DNA of 64,000 bases from Cyrtodaria siliqua (GCA_037043455.1 JAWPHD010005117.1:106429-170428), one strand, 5' to 3'; shown: positions 49,181 to 60,055, counted from the first letter of the stretch. Notes: a model not told the origin generated them from the letters alone. Made by a program: numbers and translations.

Positions 49181-49199
49181 GTATTGAAACAAAGGTTGA

Positions 49200-49710
49200 A
49201 GGAACGAGTTTGGACCTAAAAAAATCTTTAAAAACAAAAAGATCTTAAAAAAATCAAAAAATCTGATTGTTTGTTTTTGTCTAGACTTGTATACAAATAT
49301 CAAAACATATCAAATAATTGCAAAACTGTACACCAAAATTCCTACCCCATGTAAGAGACTGTAGTAGACATGTACAACAGCAGAGCACAACATCAGAGCA
49401 TATCAATAAATGAAAAACTGTACACCAGAAACAATCCTACCCCATGTAAGAGACCATAGTGAAAAACAATTCGACGCCGTGTAAGAGACCATAGTCAAAA
49501 ACAAGCATACACCATGTAAGAGACCATAGTCAAAAGCAATCATACCCCATGTAAGAGACCACTATGGGGTAGGAATTTTGGGTAGGATTGTTTTTGGTGT
49601 ACTGTTTTTATTTTTTTTTAAATATGTTTTGATGTTTGTATACATGTCTATTATATACAGAAATATAATATAACAAAAAAAGTTTTTTTCTGATTTGTTT
49701 TTCTTTTTTT
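49200..49710. mobile_element. Small foldback element with ~40-bp internal tandem repeats
   Basis: The left part ('cttgtatacaaatatcaaaa', 'gcaaaactgtacacc') is the inverse of the right part ('ggtgtactgtttttat', 'ttttgatgtttgtatacatg'). Between them about five copies of 'taccccatgtaagagaccat' lie at ~40-bp spacing (49350-49560), followed by one inverted 'actatggggtaggaattttg'. Confidence 0.75.
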
Positions 49711-49769
49711 GTTGTCTTTTTTATGTTTATTTCCTTCAACCTGTCTATTGAAAATAACAATTTCTTCCA

Positions 49770-49965
49770 GTCATATTGTTGTGGTGGATGAGTGGTTGCC
49801 TCTCGTCCCAGACGTCACAGGTTCGATTTCATATGGTAAGCCTACAATGACAGTATGCCATCCTCAGAAGGAGGTCATAGGTCCGTGTGCAGGGAGAACT
49901 ATACACGTGGTAATCGGTTATTCGTCAACAGAATTGCACATAATAAATGAAATTGCGTGTAGATA
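49770..49965 (+). mobile_element. tRNA-like SINE
   Basis: A-box-like 'tggatgagtggttgcc' and B-box-like 'aggttcgatttc' are spaced like a Leu/Ser tRNA with a long variable arm. The 3' body has 'gacagtatgccatcctcag'. No identical copy elsewhere in the window, so ends are approximate. Confidence 0.5.
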
Positions 49966-50165
49966 GTGGCAAAATATAAGAAACATATACATCTAATCTA
50001 TTTTATAACTCTAACACCATAGCATGTGTTTTTTTCAATATCGACGTGTGCTTCAACTAAACGATTACAATACAAAACTTCCTCCCCTTAATCTCTTATA
50101 AATAGCGTTTTCACAATAAAATCGCAGTATATACGTGTTGCGTCCCTTTTGTTGTAAAACGCCAT

Positions 50166-50249
50166 TTAGGGGCATAATTGACAGCTGGAGCTTCGTCGGG
50201 ACATTATTGACAGGAGGGGCTTAAACAACAGCGAATGATTTGAACCCCT
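50166..50249 (-). repeat. Right terminal inverted repeat of the 34-kb block
   Basis: Reads on - as 'ggttcaaatcattcgctgtt' to 'caattatgcccctaa'; about 90% identical to 15857-15939. Immediately followed on the right by the second half of a PLE tail. Confidence 0.85.
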
Positions 50250-50522
50250 CTCAGCCTAGCGGGGATTACTTTATTTACACTATTGGGACGACAATAGGAT
50301 AAGAGTGAGGTTTGGTGCACTCTAAAACCTAATTAAAAAACCCAGAGGCATTTTTGCATTCCAAGGAGGTATCCCTATTGTTAACCCGTTTGTGTTTGTG
50401 ATGTAACATTCCTTGCTTCTTATTAACCTTGCAATTGTTCTGGGTTTAATATATGCTTTTGATTGACTGTTCTGTGAAAGCTGCATTTCCTGTTCGACTT
50501 TATACCTACTTGTAACTAAAAC
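50250..50522 (+). mobile_element. PLE 3' tail, second half
   Basis: 'gcggggattactttatttac', 'gataagagtgaggtttggtg', 'ttgttaacccgtttgtgttt' and 'gctgcatttcctgttcgact' follow the order of the PLE tail from the point where copy 4 stopped at 15856 to the element's end. Confidence 0.85.
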
Positions 50523-50654
50523 CAAAATAAAGGGATGGCTAGTTCTAAAATTACTAAAAAAACGAGTACCAGTTCGTTATTTACCATAATTGACTTTTAT
50601 GTGTATTTAAAATGCACTAAAAAATCACAATCGCCTTTCATAACAAATTCAGTT

Positions 50655-50805
50655 AAAAACAAGAGTATGATAATGGACCTTTGGAAACGGCCGAGCACGA
50701 CACATACGAAATATTGCAGTCTCGGTTTAATTGAGACTGTTCATGAGCGGTAGTGAAATATGCTAGCTACCGCTCACGCCCTCTAGCCCCGGGTTGAGCA
50801 GAACC
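50655..50805 (-). repeat. Two-hairpin element, copy c
   Basis: On the minus strand: 'gttctgctcaacccggggct', stem 1 GAGCGGTAG / CTACCGCTC, 'atgaacag', stem 2 AGTCTC / GAGACT, 'tgcaatatttcg', 'cgtgctcggccgtttcc'. Nearly identical to copy d. It truncates a duplicated sulfotransferase exon fragment. Confidence 0.88.
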
Positions 50806-50883
50806 TTGTACCATATCCAATTCTATATCAAACTGTTTATGAAATCTTCTCTCTAAGTAACTTTCTACAACATAGACAACTCT
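50806..50883 (-). pseudogene. Duplicated stub of the sulfotransferase last exon
   Basis: On the minus strand it reads 'RVVYVVESYLERRFHKQFDI' then 'ELDMVQ', a diverged copy of the end of exon 3 ('KVVYVVEGYLESRFNKHFDI'). It lies about 40 bp past the gene's stop and is cut by two-hairpin copy c. Remnant of a tandem paralogue or a small duplication. Confidence 0.85.
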
Positions 50884-50895
50884 GTTATATCAAAC

Positions 50896-51284
50896 TTAGT
50901 TAAACAGTTGTGCCATATCACCTTCTATATCAAAATGTTTATTAAATCTGCTTTCCAAGTAACCTTCTACAACATAGACGACTTTTCGTACACTATCTAG
51001 CATATCTCTAGTGTACATCGTTTTCAGGTAAGCGATCCGTTCTGTAGCATTGTAGACGTGTTTTCGATGGAATTTCCCCTCTTGCAGTTTTACTGTACAA
51101 TAAAAGTCGAATTTAGTCACATTCACATTTAAGAATTTTGCTAGTTCACGCAGTTCTCCACTTAAGTCTGACTTCAGATGTTCGTATTGAATTACATGCA
51201 TCGGACCGGTAAAATTCTGTAACCAGGTCCGGTGAAATTTAACCCACAATTCGTTAGATGTTGTAACGTGATGCTCGTACCAGC
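50896..51284 (-). CDS. Sulfotransferase exon 3: C-terminal half and stop
   Basis: The acceptor 'ctctcttatttcag' precedes 51284. The exon encodes 'WYEHHVTTSNELWVKFHR', 'PMHVIQYEHLKSDLSGELRE', 'LAKFLNVNV' and ends 'FDIEGDMAQLFN' at a TAA. 'IQYEHLKSD...ELRELAKFL' is the conserved helix following the catalytic core in this family, and 'EGKFHRK' matches the C-terminal PAPS-contacting loop. The ATG at 51354 is in the intron and is not the start. No obvious AATAAA immediately after the stop, where repeats follow. Confidence 0.92.
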
Positions 51285-51289
51285 CTGAA

Positions 51290-51655
51290 ATAAGAGAGGG
51301 CCGTTTTGAATACATTTTACTTAAAGAATCCGCAAAATAACGGCTCAAAAACACAAAAAAAAACTCTGTCTATGCGTTCAGGTCATATAATAATGTATAA
51401 GTGCCGACTGAAAGAAGGACTTTTCACGGGCAGTGATTGAATATGCCTAAAACGAATTATGAGTTGTAACTCTTAATTCAACGCTCCCGTTTTGGAGTTT
51501 GAACAGGATGGCTAAAGCCGTTTATATTGTGTCTATAGAGTTTTCACTCTCAAATCATGCCAGTTATATGTATAACCTCGTCGTCAGTAGGTGTAGGAAC
51601 GGTGTGTACATGTTGTAAAATTTGGCTGTTGTTGTCGGGATAGCTACTTTCAAAA
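51290..51655 (-). repeat. Intron-2 segment shared with 1172-1560
   Basis: See the inverted copy at the left end of the window. Part of it ('ttatatgacctgaac') also recurs near 2655. Confidence 0.65.
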
Positions 51656-52261
51656 ATCATGACGTAATTTAGTACAGTATATGCCAAGCAACTTCAGTTA
51701 TAATCAACAGGTGAAAAATTACATAAAAAACACGGTTTCGATGGATGAATGAATGAATGGTGTTTTACGGCACGTCGACACATAAATAGGTCATAGTGTG
51801 TGCAAAAACTGATAAAAGATGAAGAAATGAAGTAGTGATTAAAAATTAATGTAAATATATAAAGATAAAACTATTTACACGGTTTCGATGAATCGTTTCA
51901 TACTAATGCACGTAAATAGTACTAATATATAGCTTGTAGCTACGAGAATCATAGCTCTTATGATTTTATATTCTGTGCCTACAGAGATATGACGCAGCCT
52001 ATAGAAAATATAGGTAGGCTCCATCCGCACTGACACACGGCAATCTGGATTTATTTAAAACCGTCTTTTTTCCTACATAACGCTCATATATCAAACTCAT
52101 TATTAATACTTATTTGAATAATTCAAAACAAATTATTTTTGTACATAAGTAATTGTATTACGTCCACAATATATTTAAACATATGATATAATAACAAATA
52201 AAAATGAAAACTCAAAATCTGATATTATAAGCCAACAATTTTATCATTGGTATGAAAATAG

Positions 52262-52432
52262 GGTAATAGTATACAGTTATCACATGTGTGTTTGGGGAAC
52301 ATTCAAAACTGTTTTCCCGAGGTGGAGGGGATGGCAGTGTGAACTGTTTCCCGAGGCCGATCCCCCGACACCAAGGGAAAACAGTTTTGACTGTTCCCCA
52401 AACACACATGTGATAACTGTTTTATTACCTGA
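52262..52432. repeat. Palindromic element with ~57-bp arms
   Basis: The left arm 'cagttatcacatgtgtgttt' ... 'caaaactgttttccc' (52262-52317) is repeated inverted at 52374-52432, around a ~55-bp centre. A shorter related word ('gggaacagtctttt') and an inverted 'atcaggtaataa' lie downstream at about 52580 and 52644, so a larger element is possible. Confidence 0.85.
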
Positions 52433-52644
52433 TTAATGTTACTGTACGAAACAGTGAAAATGAAAATTTGTTTTATAATGGGGGAACCTATGGTAAAAAA
52501 AGCAACATGACGTCACGCAAACGAAATTCCAGCATGTGAGGGAAACAGTCGAAACTAAAGCCCGCTAACAGTTCGTTTTCACCGGGAACAGTCTTTTCCT
52601 TCGTGAATTAGCAAGAAATGACGATATATCATTTATATAGGAGA

Positions 52645-53105
52645 TCAGGTAATAATGAGGCTTGTTGCACCCTGGTTTAAACTCCCATCGGCCTTTTTGT
52701 CACTGACCGTTCCAACGTTCCAAGGCGGTACCCCTATTGTCAACCCTTTTATATTTGTGGTGTAGCATACTTTGTTTCTATTTAATGTGGTAATTGTTGT
52801 TTGTTATGAAAGCATGTTTTTGACTGACTGTGTTCTGTGAATGTTACGTTATTTTCAACACATGCAAGGTTATATATGACGGTCGATTTGATGTGGTGGA
52901 GACAGACCACCCACTTTTCCTGTGTAGAACCAGTACCGTATACCTCCCGCCATCCGTAAGAATCGACACTTCCTCACTTACAAGTCGAGCTCCCAGTGGG
53001 ATTTGAACCCGCAGCGGTGAGAGGAGAAGGAATACAAGGCAACGTCGTTAACCTTTCGGCCACGCGGACGCTACATTTTCAGTTCGACTTTTATAACTAG
53101 TTTTA
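52645..53105 (+). mobile_element. PLE 3' tail fragment, interrupted by a SINE
   Basis: 'gaggcttgttgcaccctgg', 'cactgaccgttccaacgttc', 'ttgtcaacccttttatattt' and 'tgtgttctgtgaatgttac' match the PLE tail. It resumes after the SINE with 'ctacattttcagttcgactt'. Lies in sulfotransferase intron 2. Confidence 0.82.
52862..53072 (-). mobile_element. tRNA-derived SINE (minus strand) inserted in a PLE tail
   Basis: On the minus strand: 'gtccgcgtggccgaaaggtt' (tRNA 5' half with A box) and 'cgggttcaaatcccactggg' (B box and T arm), resembling a Ser/Leu-type tRNA, then an unrelated body. Flanks 'tacgttattttca' and 'ctacattttca' may be the target-site duplication. Confidence 0.82.
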
Positions 53106-53214
53106 GATTCAAAATAATACCGGATTAATAAATGGAGCTGATAATTTCAAGACCTCAGGATTGCCGTGTGTGACATCCAGAGTCATCATGTATTACGTAT
53201 TTCATCAACAATAG

Positions 53215-53965
53215 CATTTCATCAAATGCATCATCATCAGCCTGAGGGTCGCAGATTTGTTTTTGTATTTTTATGAAAGAGATTTCATGTTGTGCCTTCC
53301 ACCAGATACGGAGCAATTGAAGCCTTTAATTACACCTCTCGGTATCTGGATGACATATTGAACATTGAACATCCTTTCTTTTCTACTATGGTTAATACTA
53401 TCTATCCCAAAAAATTTCAACTCACTTAACAACAAAACCACCTAACAACAAAACCAATATGTATGATACTACCGCTTCGTTTCTTGATTTACCACTCTCT
53501 ATTGAAAATGGAGAAATAATAAGTAAAATATATGACAAAAGAGATGATTTTATTTTTGAAATTGTTAATTATCCCCTCTAAGATGGAGACGTTCCCCGAG
53601 CTATTCCTCATGGGTTCTATGTACATACATCTCAACGTATTCATTTTTCTAGAGCTTGTAGTCGAGTTGAGGACTTAATATTCGCAATCTGTGTATAACT
53701 AAGAAACTAATCCATCAGGGCTACCATTACCATAAACTTCGAAAAATCTTTGCAAAATGTTATAATCGTAACCATGAGCTTCTGCCAAGTCACTGAATAC
53801 TTGCATTGTGGTTTTCTAGACTTTTGTTTTTATATGCATATATACATGTTCATTTCTGTATTTTACTTATATTGCCTGTTAATGCTGTATTGTTTGTTAG
53901 AGAATATAACCCGGCGGGATATCTTTATTTACACTGTCTCCTTTTATTGGGATGACAATAGAAAT
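53215..53965 (+). mobile_element. PLE copy 5, with intact YLDD box but many lesions
   Basis: The copy starts within the reverse transcriptase ('VADLFLYFYERDFML', 'NYTSRYLDDILN'). It has a duplicated 'acaacaaaaccacctaac', frameshifts and stops, and jumps at about 53775 from 'aatcgtaaccatgag' to the tail ('cttctgccaagtcactgaat'), losing the C-terminal extension. The tail then runs to 'ttgggatgacaatag', where two-hairpin copy d begins. Confidence 0.85.
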
Positions 53966-54207
53966 AAAGATACACATATTGCTATATCCACCGCCATATG
54001 CTTGCCATCTTCGGGATGGTTAAAATTCTGTACTGTTGATTTTTAAGAACATTGAGTTCTGCTCAACCCGGGGCTAGAGGGCGTGAGCGGTAGCTAGCAT
54101 ATTTCACTACCGCTCATGAACAGTCTCAATCAAATCGAGACTGCAATATTTCGTATGTGTCGTGCTCGGCCGTTTCCAAGGGTCCATTATCGTACTTTTA
54201 TTATAAG
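53966..54207 (+). repeat. Two-hairpin element, copy d, inserted in PLE tail
   Basis: Stem 1 GAGCGGTAG / CTACCGCTC (about 54085-54115), 'atgaacag', stem 2 AGTCTC / GAGACT, then 'cgtatgtgtcgtgctcggcc'. PLE tail ends at 'gacaatag' on the left and resumes at 'ataagagtgaggtttgg' on the right, giving an insertion of about 240 bp. The inserted part left of 'attgagttctgctcaaccc' is less conserved among copies. Confidence 0.85.
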
Positions 54208-54425
54208 AGTGAGGTTTGGTGCACCCTAGAACCTGGGTTAAACCCAAGCGGCCTTTTTGCCACTGACCGTTCTAATGCGGTAGCCCTATAGTCAACCATT
54301 TTGTGTTTGTGATGTCTCTTTAACTTTTAGTTATCTTTAAAATTATTGTTCTTTGTTTCTATGCGTGCCTTTAGTTGACTGTGGTCCTTGAATGCTACAT
54401 TTCCTGTTCGACTTTTAAAACTTTT
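54208..54425 (+). mobile_element. PLE copy 5 tail, continued
   Basis: 'gtgaggtttggtgcacccta', 'ttgccactgaccgttctaat', 'gtcaaccattttgtgtttgt' and 'gctacatttcctgttcgact' complete the tail of PLE copy 5. It ends about 140 bp from sulfotransferase exon 2. Confidence 0.85.
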
Positions 54426-54565
54426 TCTGCTCATAATCATTATCACCGTCAATATATTCACTATCGTCATCATCCGTGTCCCCACAATCATCGGCAATTT
54501 TAGCACGCCTCAGTATTTGATATATTCGATTCATAGTAAGAGGATATATAAACTTGGACATGTAC

Positions 54566-54805
54566 CTGGCTTCTTTAATTGCTCCTCCTTAGCTAGACCA
54601 ATGTGTCCGGCTACGTCTAAATGGAAAGCTGACAAAAATGTCTCGTATGGATTTCTGATTAACATAACCACTTTTTCAAAAGGTTCCAAAACCTCGAGAT
54701 GAGTCTTCGTCACAACTGTCCAGTTATAAGTTGTATAACACTCGTAAGGAAAGCCTGACATTTGTAGTTGTTTGTCACATGCTAAAAAACTCGACGTACC
54801 AATTC
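54566..54805 (-). CDS. Sulfotransferase exon 2: PAPS 3'-phosphate-binding segment
   Basis: 240 bp, phase 1 at both ends. Acceptor 'cttacattaacag' before 54805; donor 'aagccag|gtacat' after 54566. The frame includes 'GFPYECYTTYNWTVVTKTHL', then 'EPFEKVVMLIRNPYETFLSA' and 'FHLDVAGHIGLAKEEQLKK'. 'VTKTH' and 'RNPYETFLSAF' are the hallmark sulfotransferase strand and 3'-PB motif with Arg and Ser in place. It joins cleanly to exon 1 (..QLTG-IGTSS..) and exon 3 (..KKPG-WYEHH..). Confidence 0.9.
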
Positions 54806-54949
54806 CTGTTAATGTAAGACAAAACAGAATTTAAGATCGAAACAATAAAAAAAGAAGAAAATCAATGATTTACAATTTGTCCCATTATGTGAAATCGGAT
54901 GGAATCAGGAGTGTAACTTTTGTAATTTTTAGCCAATAGGGTCTATGCC

Positions 54950-55740
54950 ATGCTATTTTGTCCGTCGTCCGTCCGTCGTCCGTTAACGTTTTCAGGTCAA
55001 CACTCTAGCAACTTTGTTTTATATCCGATCATTACCAAATGTTACCAGATTATTAATATCAGTTCGAAAACCAGCCATATCGGATAGGTAACACCGGAAT
55101 TATTGCCCTGGAATTAACGAAAATTGCTATAGTGTCAACACTCTAGCACTTCCATTTTTCATCCGATCTTTACTACCAGATTGTTAATGTCAATGACGAG
55201 TTCGAAAACCAGCCAGATCGGACCAGTAACACCGGAGTTATTGCCCTGGAATTAACGAAAATTGCTATATTTTGTCTTGTCAACAATCTAACGCCTCCAT
55301 TTTGCATCCTACCTTTACCAACCTTTGCCAGATTGTTGAAATTGATGAAAGCTTGGTCAAGTTCGAAAACCAGTGAAATCGTACCAGTAACTCCGACGTT
55401 ATGGCCCTTGAAATGTGTTAATTTTTTGAGGTCGACACTCTAGCACCTTCATGTTGCGTCCGATCTTTACCAAACTTGATTGTTATGACAGGGCCTTCGT
55501 TTTGTCGTATTTCAGCAAAACTTTGCCGGAATGATCAGTATCAAGCCTAGATTTGCATATCGACACCTTGTCCCGGTTGAATGATTTTTGGCTGAATTAT
55601 GGCTCTTTTAATGTTTTAATACACATAAGTTGTATGGTCTAGTTCTGCTGAACCCCTGGCCGGATATCAACGAAACTTGGCAAGGATGATCAGTATCAAG
55701 CCTAGTTGTTCCAAATTAGAACTAGGGCCTCTTGTTTAAA
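54950..55740. repeat. Degenerate ~130-160-bp tandem repeat
   Basis: About four units with 'gtcaacactctagca', 'catccgatctttaccaa', 'gttcgaaaaccagccagatc' and 'taacaccggagttattgccc'. A 'gtccgtcgtccgtccgtcg' lead-in marks the left end and 'gggcctcttgttt' the right end; a second 'gggcctcttgttg' lies at 55902. Confidence 0.8.
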
Positions 55741-55914
55741 TTGTTAGCATGTGTCAATGGTTTAAGATTCTGCTGTGGGTGTTGTTGTAGTTTTGTGGTG
55801 TTTTTTTCGCAATGTTTTAAAAGAAGTACTGATGGGAATTTTATGACGATAACCCTTGATATAAGATTTATTTTAGCCAGAAGAGCGTCCATAGCCGTCT
55901 TGGGCCTCTTGTTG

Positions 55915-58900
55915 TTTTTATCCCCCACCGCCGCAGGTGGAAGGGTGATATAGTAATGCCCTCTGTCCGTCCATCCGTTCGTCCGTTTGTACGAACGTCT
56001 GTCCGTCCCATTTCGTGTCCATTCTGAAATAAAAAACTACTAGAGGGACAACAATAAAATGTAACACAATGATAGAGGGCAATGAGAGGAAGTGCAGAGT
56101 GCAAGAACCATAACTATGTCTTCATTTAAATGAGAGTTATTGCCCGTTGTAATTTTATACTTATAATTAATGCCCGCTCAATAACTCAAAAACTACTAAG
56201 GGACTGCAATGCCAATTTCGCATGATGATAGATGGCAATGAGAGGACGCACAGAGCGCAAGAACCATAACTCTGCCTTCACATAAATTAGAGTATTTGCC
56301 CTTTGTAATTTTAAACTTATCATTTGTGTCCGCTCCATAAACGAAAAACTACTTGTCGGACTGTGATGACATTTCAAACAATGACAGAGAACAATAAGAG
56401 GAAGTGCAGAGCGCAAGAACCATAACTATGTCTTCATTTAAATTAGAGTTATTGTCCGTTGTAATTTTATACTTATAATTCATGTCCGCTCAATAACTCA
56501 GAAACTACGTAAAGGACTGCAATGCGAATTTCACTTGATGATATATGGCAATGAGATGACGCACAGAGCACAAGAACCATAACTCTGCCTTCACATACAT
56601 TAGAGTATTTGCGCTTTGTAATTTTAAACATTCGTGTCCACTCCATAAACGAAAAACTACTTGTGGGACTGCGGTGACATTTCACACAATGATAGAGGGC
56701 AATGAGAGGAAGTACCATAACTATGTCTTCATTTAAATTAGAGTTATTGCCCTTTGTAAATGTATACTTATAATTCGTGTCCGATCCATAACATGAAAAC
56801 TACCAACGGAACTGCAATCAAATGTTACACAATGATAGAGGGCAATAGGAGACATGCAGAGCCCAAGAACCATAACTCTGCCATATTTAACTTCCGAGTC
56901 TGACGCCCTTTGTAATTTTATACTTATAATTCGTGTCCGCTCCATAACTCGAAAACTACTTGTGGGACTACAATGAAACTTCACACAATGATAGAAGGCA
57001 ATTGAGAGGATGTATAGAGAGCTAGAACCATAACTCTGCCTTAATTTAAATTAGAGTTAGTGTCCTTTGTTATTTTATACTTATAATTTGTGTCCGCTGT
57101 ATAACACAAACACTACTAATGGGAGGAACTGCAATGAAATTTCACACAATGCTAGAAGACAATGAGAGGACGTGCAGAGGGCAAGAGCGATAACTCTGCC
57201 TTCTCTTAAGTTAGAGCTATTGCACTTTGTAATGTTTTTCATATAATTTGTGTCCGCTCAATAACTCAAAAACTACTAGAAGAGCTGCAATACAATTTCA
57301 CACAACGATAGAGGGCAATAAGAGAAAGTACAGAGTGCAAAAATCATAACTCTGTCTTCATTTTAATTAGAGTTAGTGCCCTTTGTAATTTTAAACTTAT
57401 AATTTGTGTCCGCTCTATAACTCGAATGCCCTTTATAATTTTATACTTTTAATTCGCGTCCGATCCATAACTCGAAAACTACTAATGTGACTGCAATGAA
57501 AATTCACAAGATGATAGAGGGCAATGAGAGGACGCACAGAATGTAAAAACTAAAAACAGTAACTCTGCCTTATTTGTTTTCGAGTTATTGCCCTTTGTAA
57601 ATTTTAAAGGTATAATTCGTGTCCGCTCCATAAATGTAAAACTACTAATGGGACTGCGGTGACATTTCACACACTGATAGATGGCAATGAGAGTAAGTGC
57701 ACAATGTAAGAACCATAGTTCTGTCTTCATTTAAATTAGAGTTATTGCCCTTTGTAATTGTATACTTATAACTCGTGTCTGCTCCATAACATGAAAACTA
57801 CCAACGGAACTGCAATCAAATTTTACACAATGATAGAGGGCAATAAGAAGACATGCAGAGCACAAGAACCATAACTCTGCCTTCATTTAACTTCCGAATC
57901 AGACGCCCTTTGTAATTTTATACTTATAATTCGTGTCCGCTCCATAACTCGAAAACTACTTGTCGGTCTGCAATGAAATGTTACACAATGACAGAGGGCA
58001 ATTGAGAGTAAGTGCAGAGCAAATAGCCACAATTATGTCTTCATTTGCATTGGAGTTATTGCCCTCTGTAATTTTATACTTTTAGTGAGTGTCCAATGTA
58101 TAACTCAAAAACTACTATTGAGACTGCAATGAAATTTCACACAATTAATACTGTCACTAACTGTTCCAAGATGTCTTACGTTTTGCGTTTCGTTAAGATA
58201 TCAAAGCAAGGACAGTAAATCACATTTTTTCATGTAACAACATCTTTTCTTTTTAATTAACACAAAATAGCTTAACAATGGTAATGGTAAGCATATTGTC
58301 ACGTTATCTAGATGTTAAACGTGTATGGAATGATAAACTTTTGATAATAAAAATAAACACATATATACATATATTAATAAACTTACCCAATCATCAAACA
58401 CAAGACGTGCGCAACAAATATAATCCAGTTTTAGAAGAACAACAATGTTGCCACATGATTGGATCAACACAATCTTACAATGAAAAGGTAACTTACCCTT
58501 CACATGTTCTATTTTAAAGACAGCACGTGCAATCACTGCGCAAGCATGACGTGCATAGGGCAAAAACCATAACTATGCCTTCTTTTAATTTAGAGTTATT
58601 GACCTTTGTAATGTTATACATATAATTTGTGTCCGCTCAATTACTCAAAACTACTAGAAGCGCTGCAACGAAGTTTCACACAATGATAGAGGGCAATAAG
58701 AGAAAGAACAGAGTGCAAAAACCATAACTCTTCCTTCTTTTAAATTTGAGTTATTGTCCTTGGTTGTTTTATACTTATAATTTGAGTCCGCTGTATAACA
58801 CAAACACTACTAATGGGAGGTACTGCAATGACATTTCACACAATGCTAGAAGACAATGAGCGGACGTGCAGAGGGCAAGAACCATAACTCTGCATTCTTT

Positions 58901-60055
58901 TAATTTAGAGTTATTGCCCTTTGTAATATTATACGTATAATTTGTGTCCGCTCATTAACTCAAACACTACTAGAAGGGCTGCAACGAAGTTTCACACAAC
59001 GACAGAGGGCAATAAGAGAAAGTACAGAGTGCAAAAACCATAACTCTGTCTTCATTTTAATTAGAGTTAGTGCCCTTTGTAATTTTAAACTTATAATTTG
59101 TGTCCGCTCTATAACTCGAATGCCCTTTGTAATTTTATACTTATAATTCATGTCCGATCCATAACTCTAGAAAACTACTAATGTGACTGCAATGAAATTT
59201 CACTTGATGATAGAGGGTATTGAGAGGACTCACAGAGTGCAAGAACCGTAACTATGCCATCACAAAAATTAGAGTTATTGCCCTTCGTAATTTTAAAGGT
59301 ATAATTCGTGTCCGCTCCATCAATGTAAAACTACTAATGTGACTGCGGTGAAATTTCACACAATGATAGCTGGCAATAAGAGTAAGTGCACAGCGCAAGA
59401 ACCATAATTCTGTCTTCATTTAAATTAGAGTTATTGCCCATTGTAATTGTATACTTAAAAGTCGTGTCCGCTCCATAACATGAAAACTACTAATGGAACT
59501 GCAATCAAATGTTACACAATGATAGAGGGCAATAAGAGTAAGTGCTGAATGCAAGAACCATAACTGTCAACATTTAATTGAGTTATTGCCCTTTGTAATT
59601 TTATACTTGTACTTCTTGTCCGGAGCATAGCTCAAAAACTATTAGACTGGAATGAAACATTACACAATGATAGAGGGCAAGTAGATAAAGTGAAGATTGC
59701 AATAACCATATCTCTATCTTCATGGACAATGGAGTTATTGACCTTTGCAATTCTTTGTCTTAGGCATAGCTCCAAAACTGCTAATGGATCTGCAATGAAA
59801 CACAATGACAGAGAGCAATAAGAGGACGTGGGGACTACAAGAACCATAACTATATGTTCATTTAAATTAGAGTTATTGCCCTTTGTAAGTGTATACTCGT
59901 AATTATTGTCTGGTACATAGCTTAAAAACTACTAATGGGACTGGAGTGAAACTTCACACAATGATAGTGGGCAATGAGAGGATATGCAGAGTGCAGTAAC
60001 AAAAAAATACTGAAACATCAGATTGAAATTAGAGTTAATGCCTTTTGTAGTATTA
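55915..60055. repeat. ~155-bp tandem repeat array (S3) in sulfotransferase intron 1
   Basis: About 25 diverged units with 'gtgtccgctccataactcg', 'aaaactactaatgggactgc', 'cacacaatgatagagggcaa', 'gtgcagagcgcaagaacc' and 'ttagagttattgcccttt'. Unit spacing is about 145-160 bp (for example 56326, 56483, 56635, 56779, 56933, 57091 and 57251). A 'gtccgtccatccgttcgtcc' tract leads in at about 55965. Reverse-strand open frames of 60-80 codons recur because unit length preserves a frame locally; they are not genes. Confidence 0.93.
58145..58535. other. Interruption of the S3 array
   Basis: About 390 bp with no S3 similarity sits between two S3 half-units. No terminal inverted repeats or coding recognised. 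Confidence 0.6.

Larger units (their letters stand above)
15857..50249. mobile_element. Candidate 34.4-kb insertion bounded by inverted repeats within a PLE tail
   Basis: The left edge (15857) starts an ~83-bp sequence whose inverted copy ends at 50249. Outside the left edge is the first half of a PLE tail, ending 'gttagagaatatag'. Outside the right edge the tail resumes at 'cctagcggggattacttt', the next part of the same consensus (compare 'ttagagattagatcatggcggggattt' split across 5980-6015). Left and right halves are complementary and on the same strand. A single insertion is the simplest reading. Contents are satellites, decayed zinc-finger sequence, and small palindromes and SINEs; no transposase or integrase is visible. 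A 3-bp CAG may be duplicated at the junctions, but this is weak. Confidence 0.6.

Noticed and set aside
15857..50249. Polinton/Maverick or other known giant DNA transposon
   Set aside because: No polymerase, integrase, ATPase, protease or capsid-like coding was seen, and the termini are only ~83 bp.
51285..51354. ATG at 51354 as the start of a separate short sulfotransferase
   Set aside because: The sequence upstream of 51284 is an intron ending in a polypyrimidine tract and AG, and the exon joins in phase with exon 2.
15320..54207. Hammerhead ribozyme in the two-hairpin element (such ribozymes are known in PLEs)
   Set aside because: The CUGAUGA and GAAA core pieces are not present around the two stems in any of the four copies.
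55868..59847. Family of 60-83-codon minus-strand open frames with 'SALPLIALYHCV'-like sequence
   Set aside because: They are the S3 tandem unit read on the other strand. Periodic recurrence and lack of any domain indicate repeat translation, although such frames are often annotated as hypothetical proteins.
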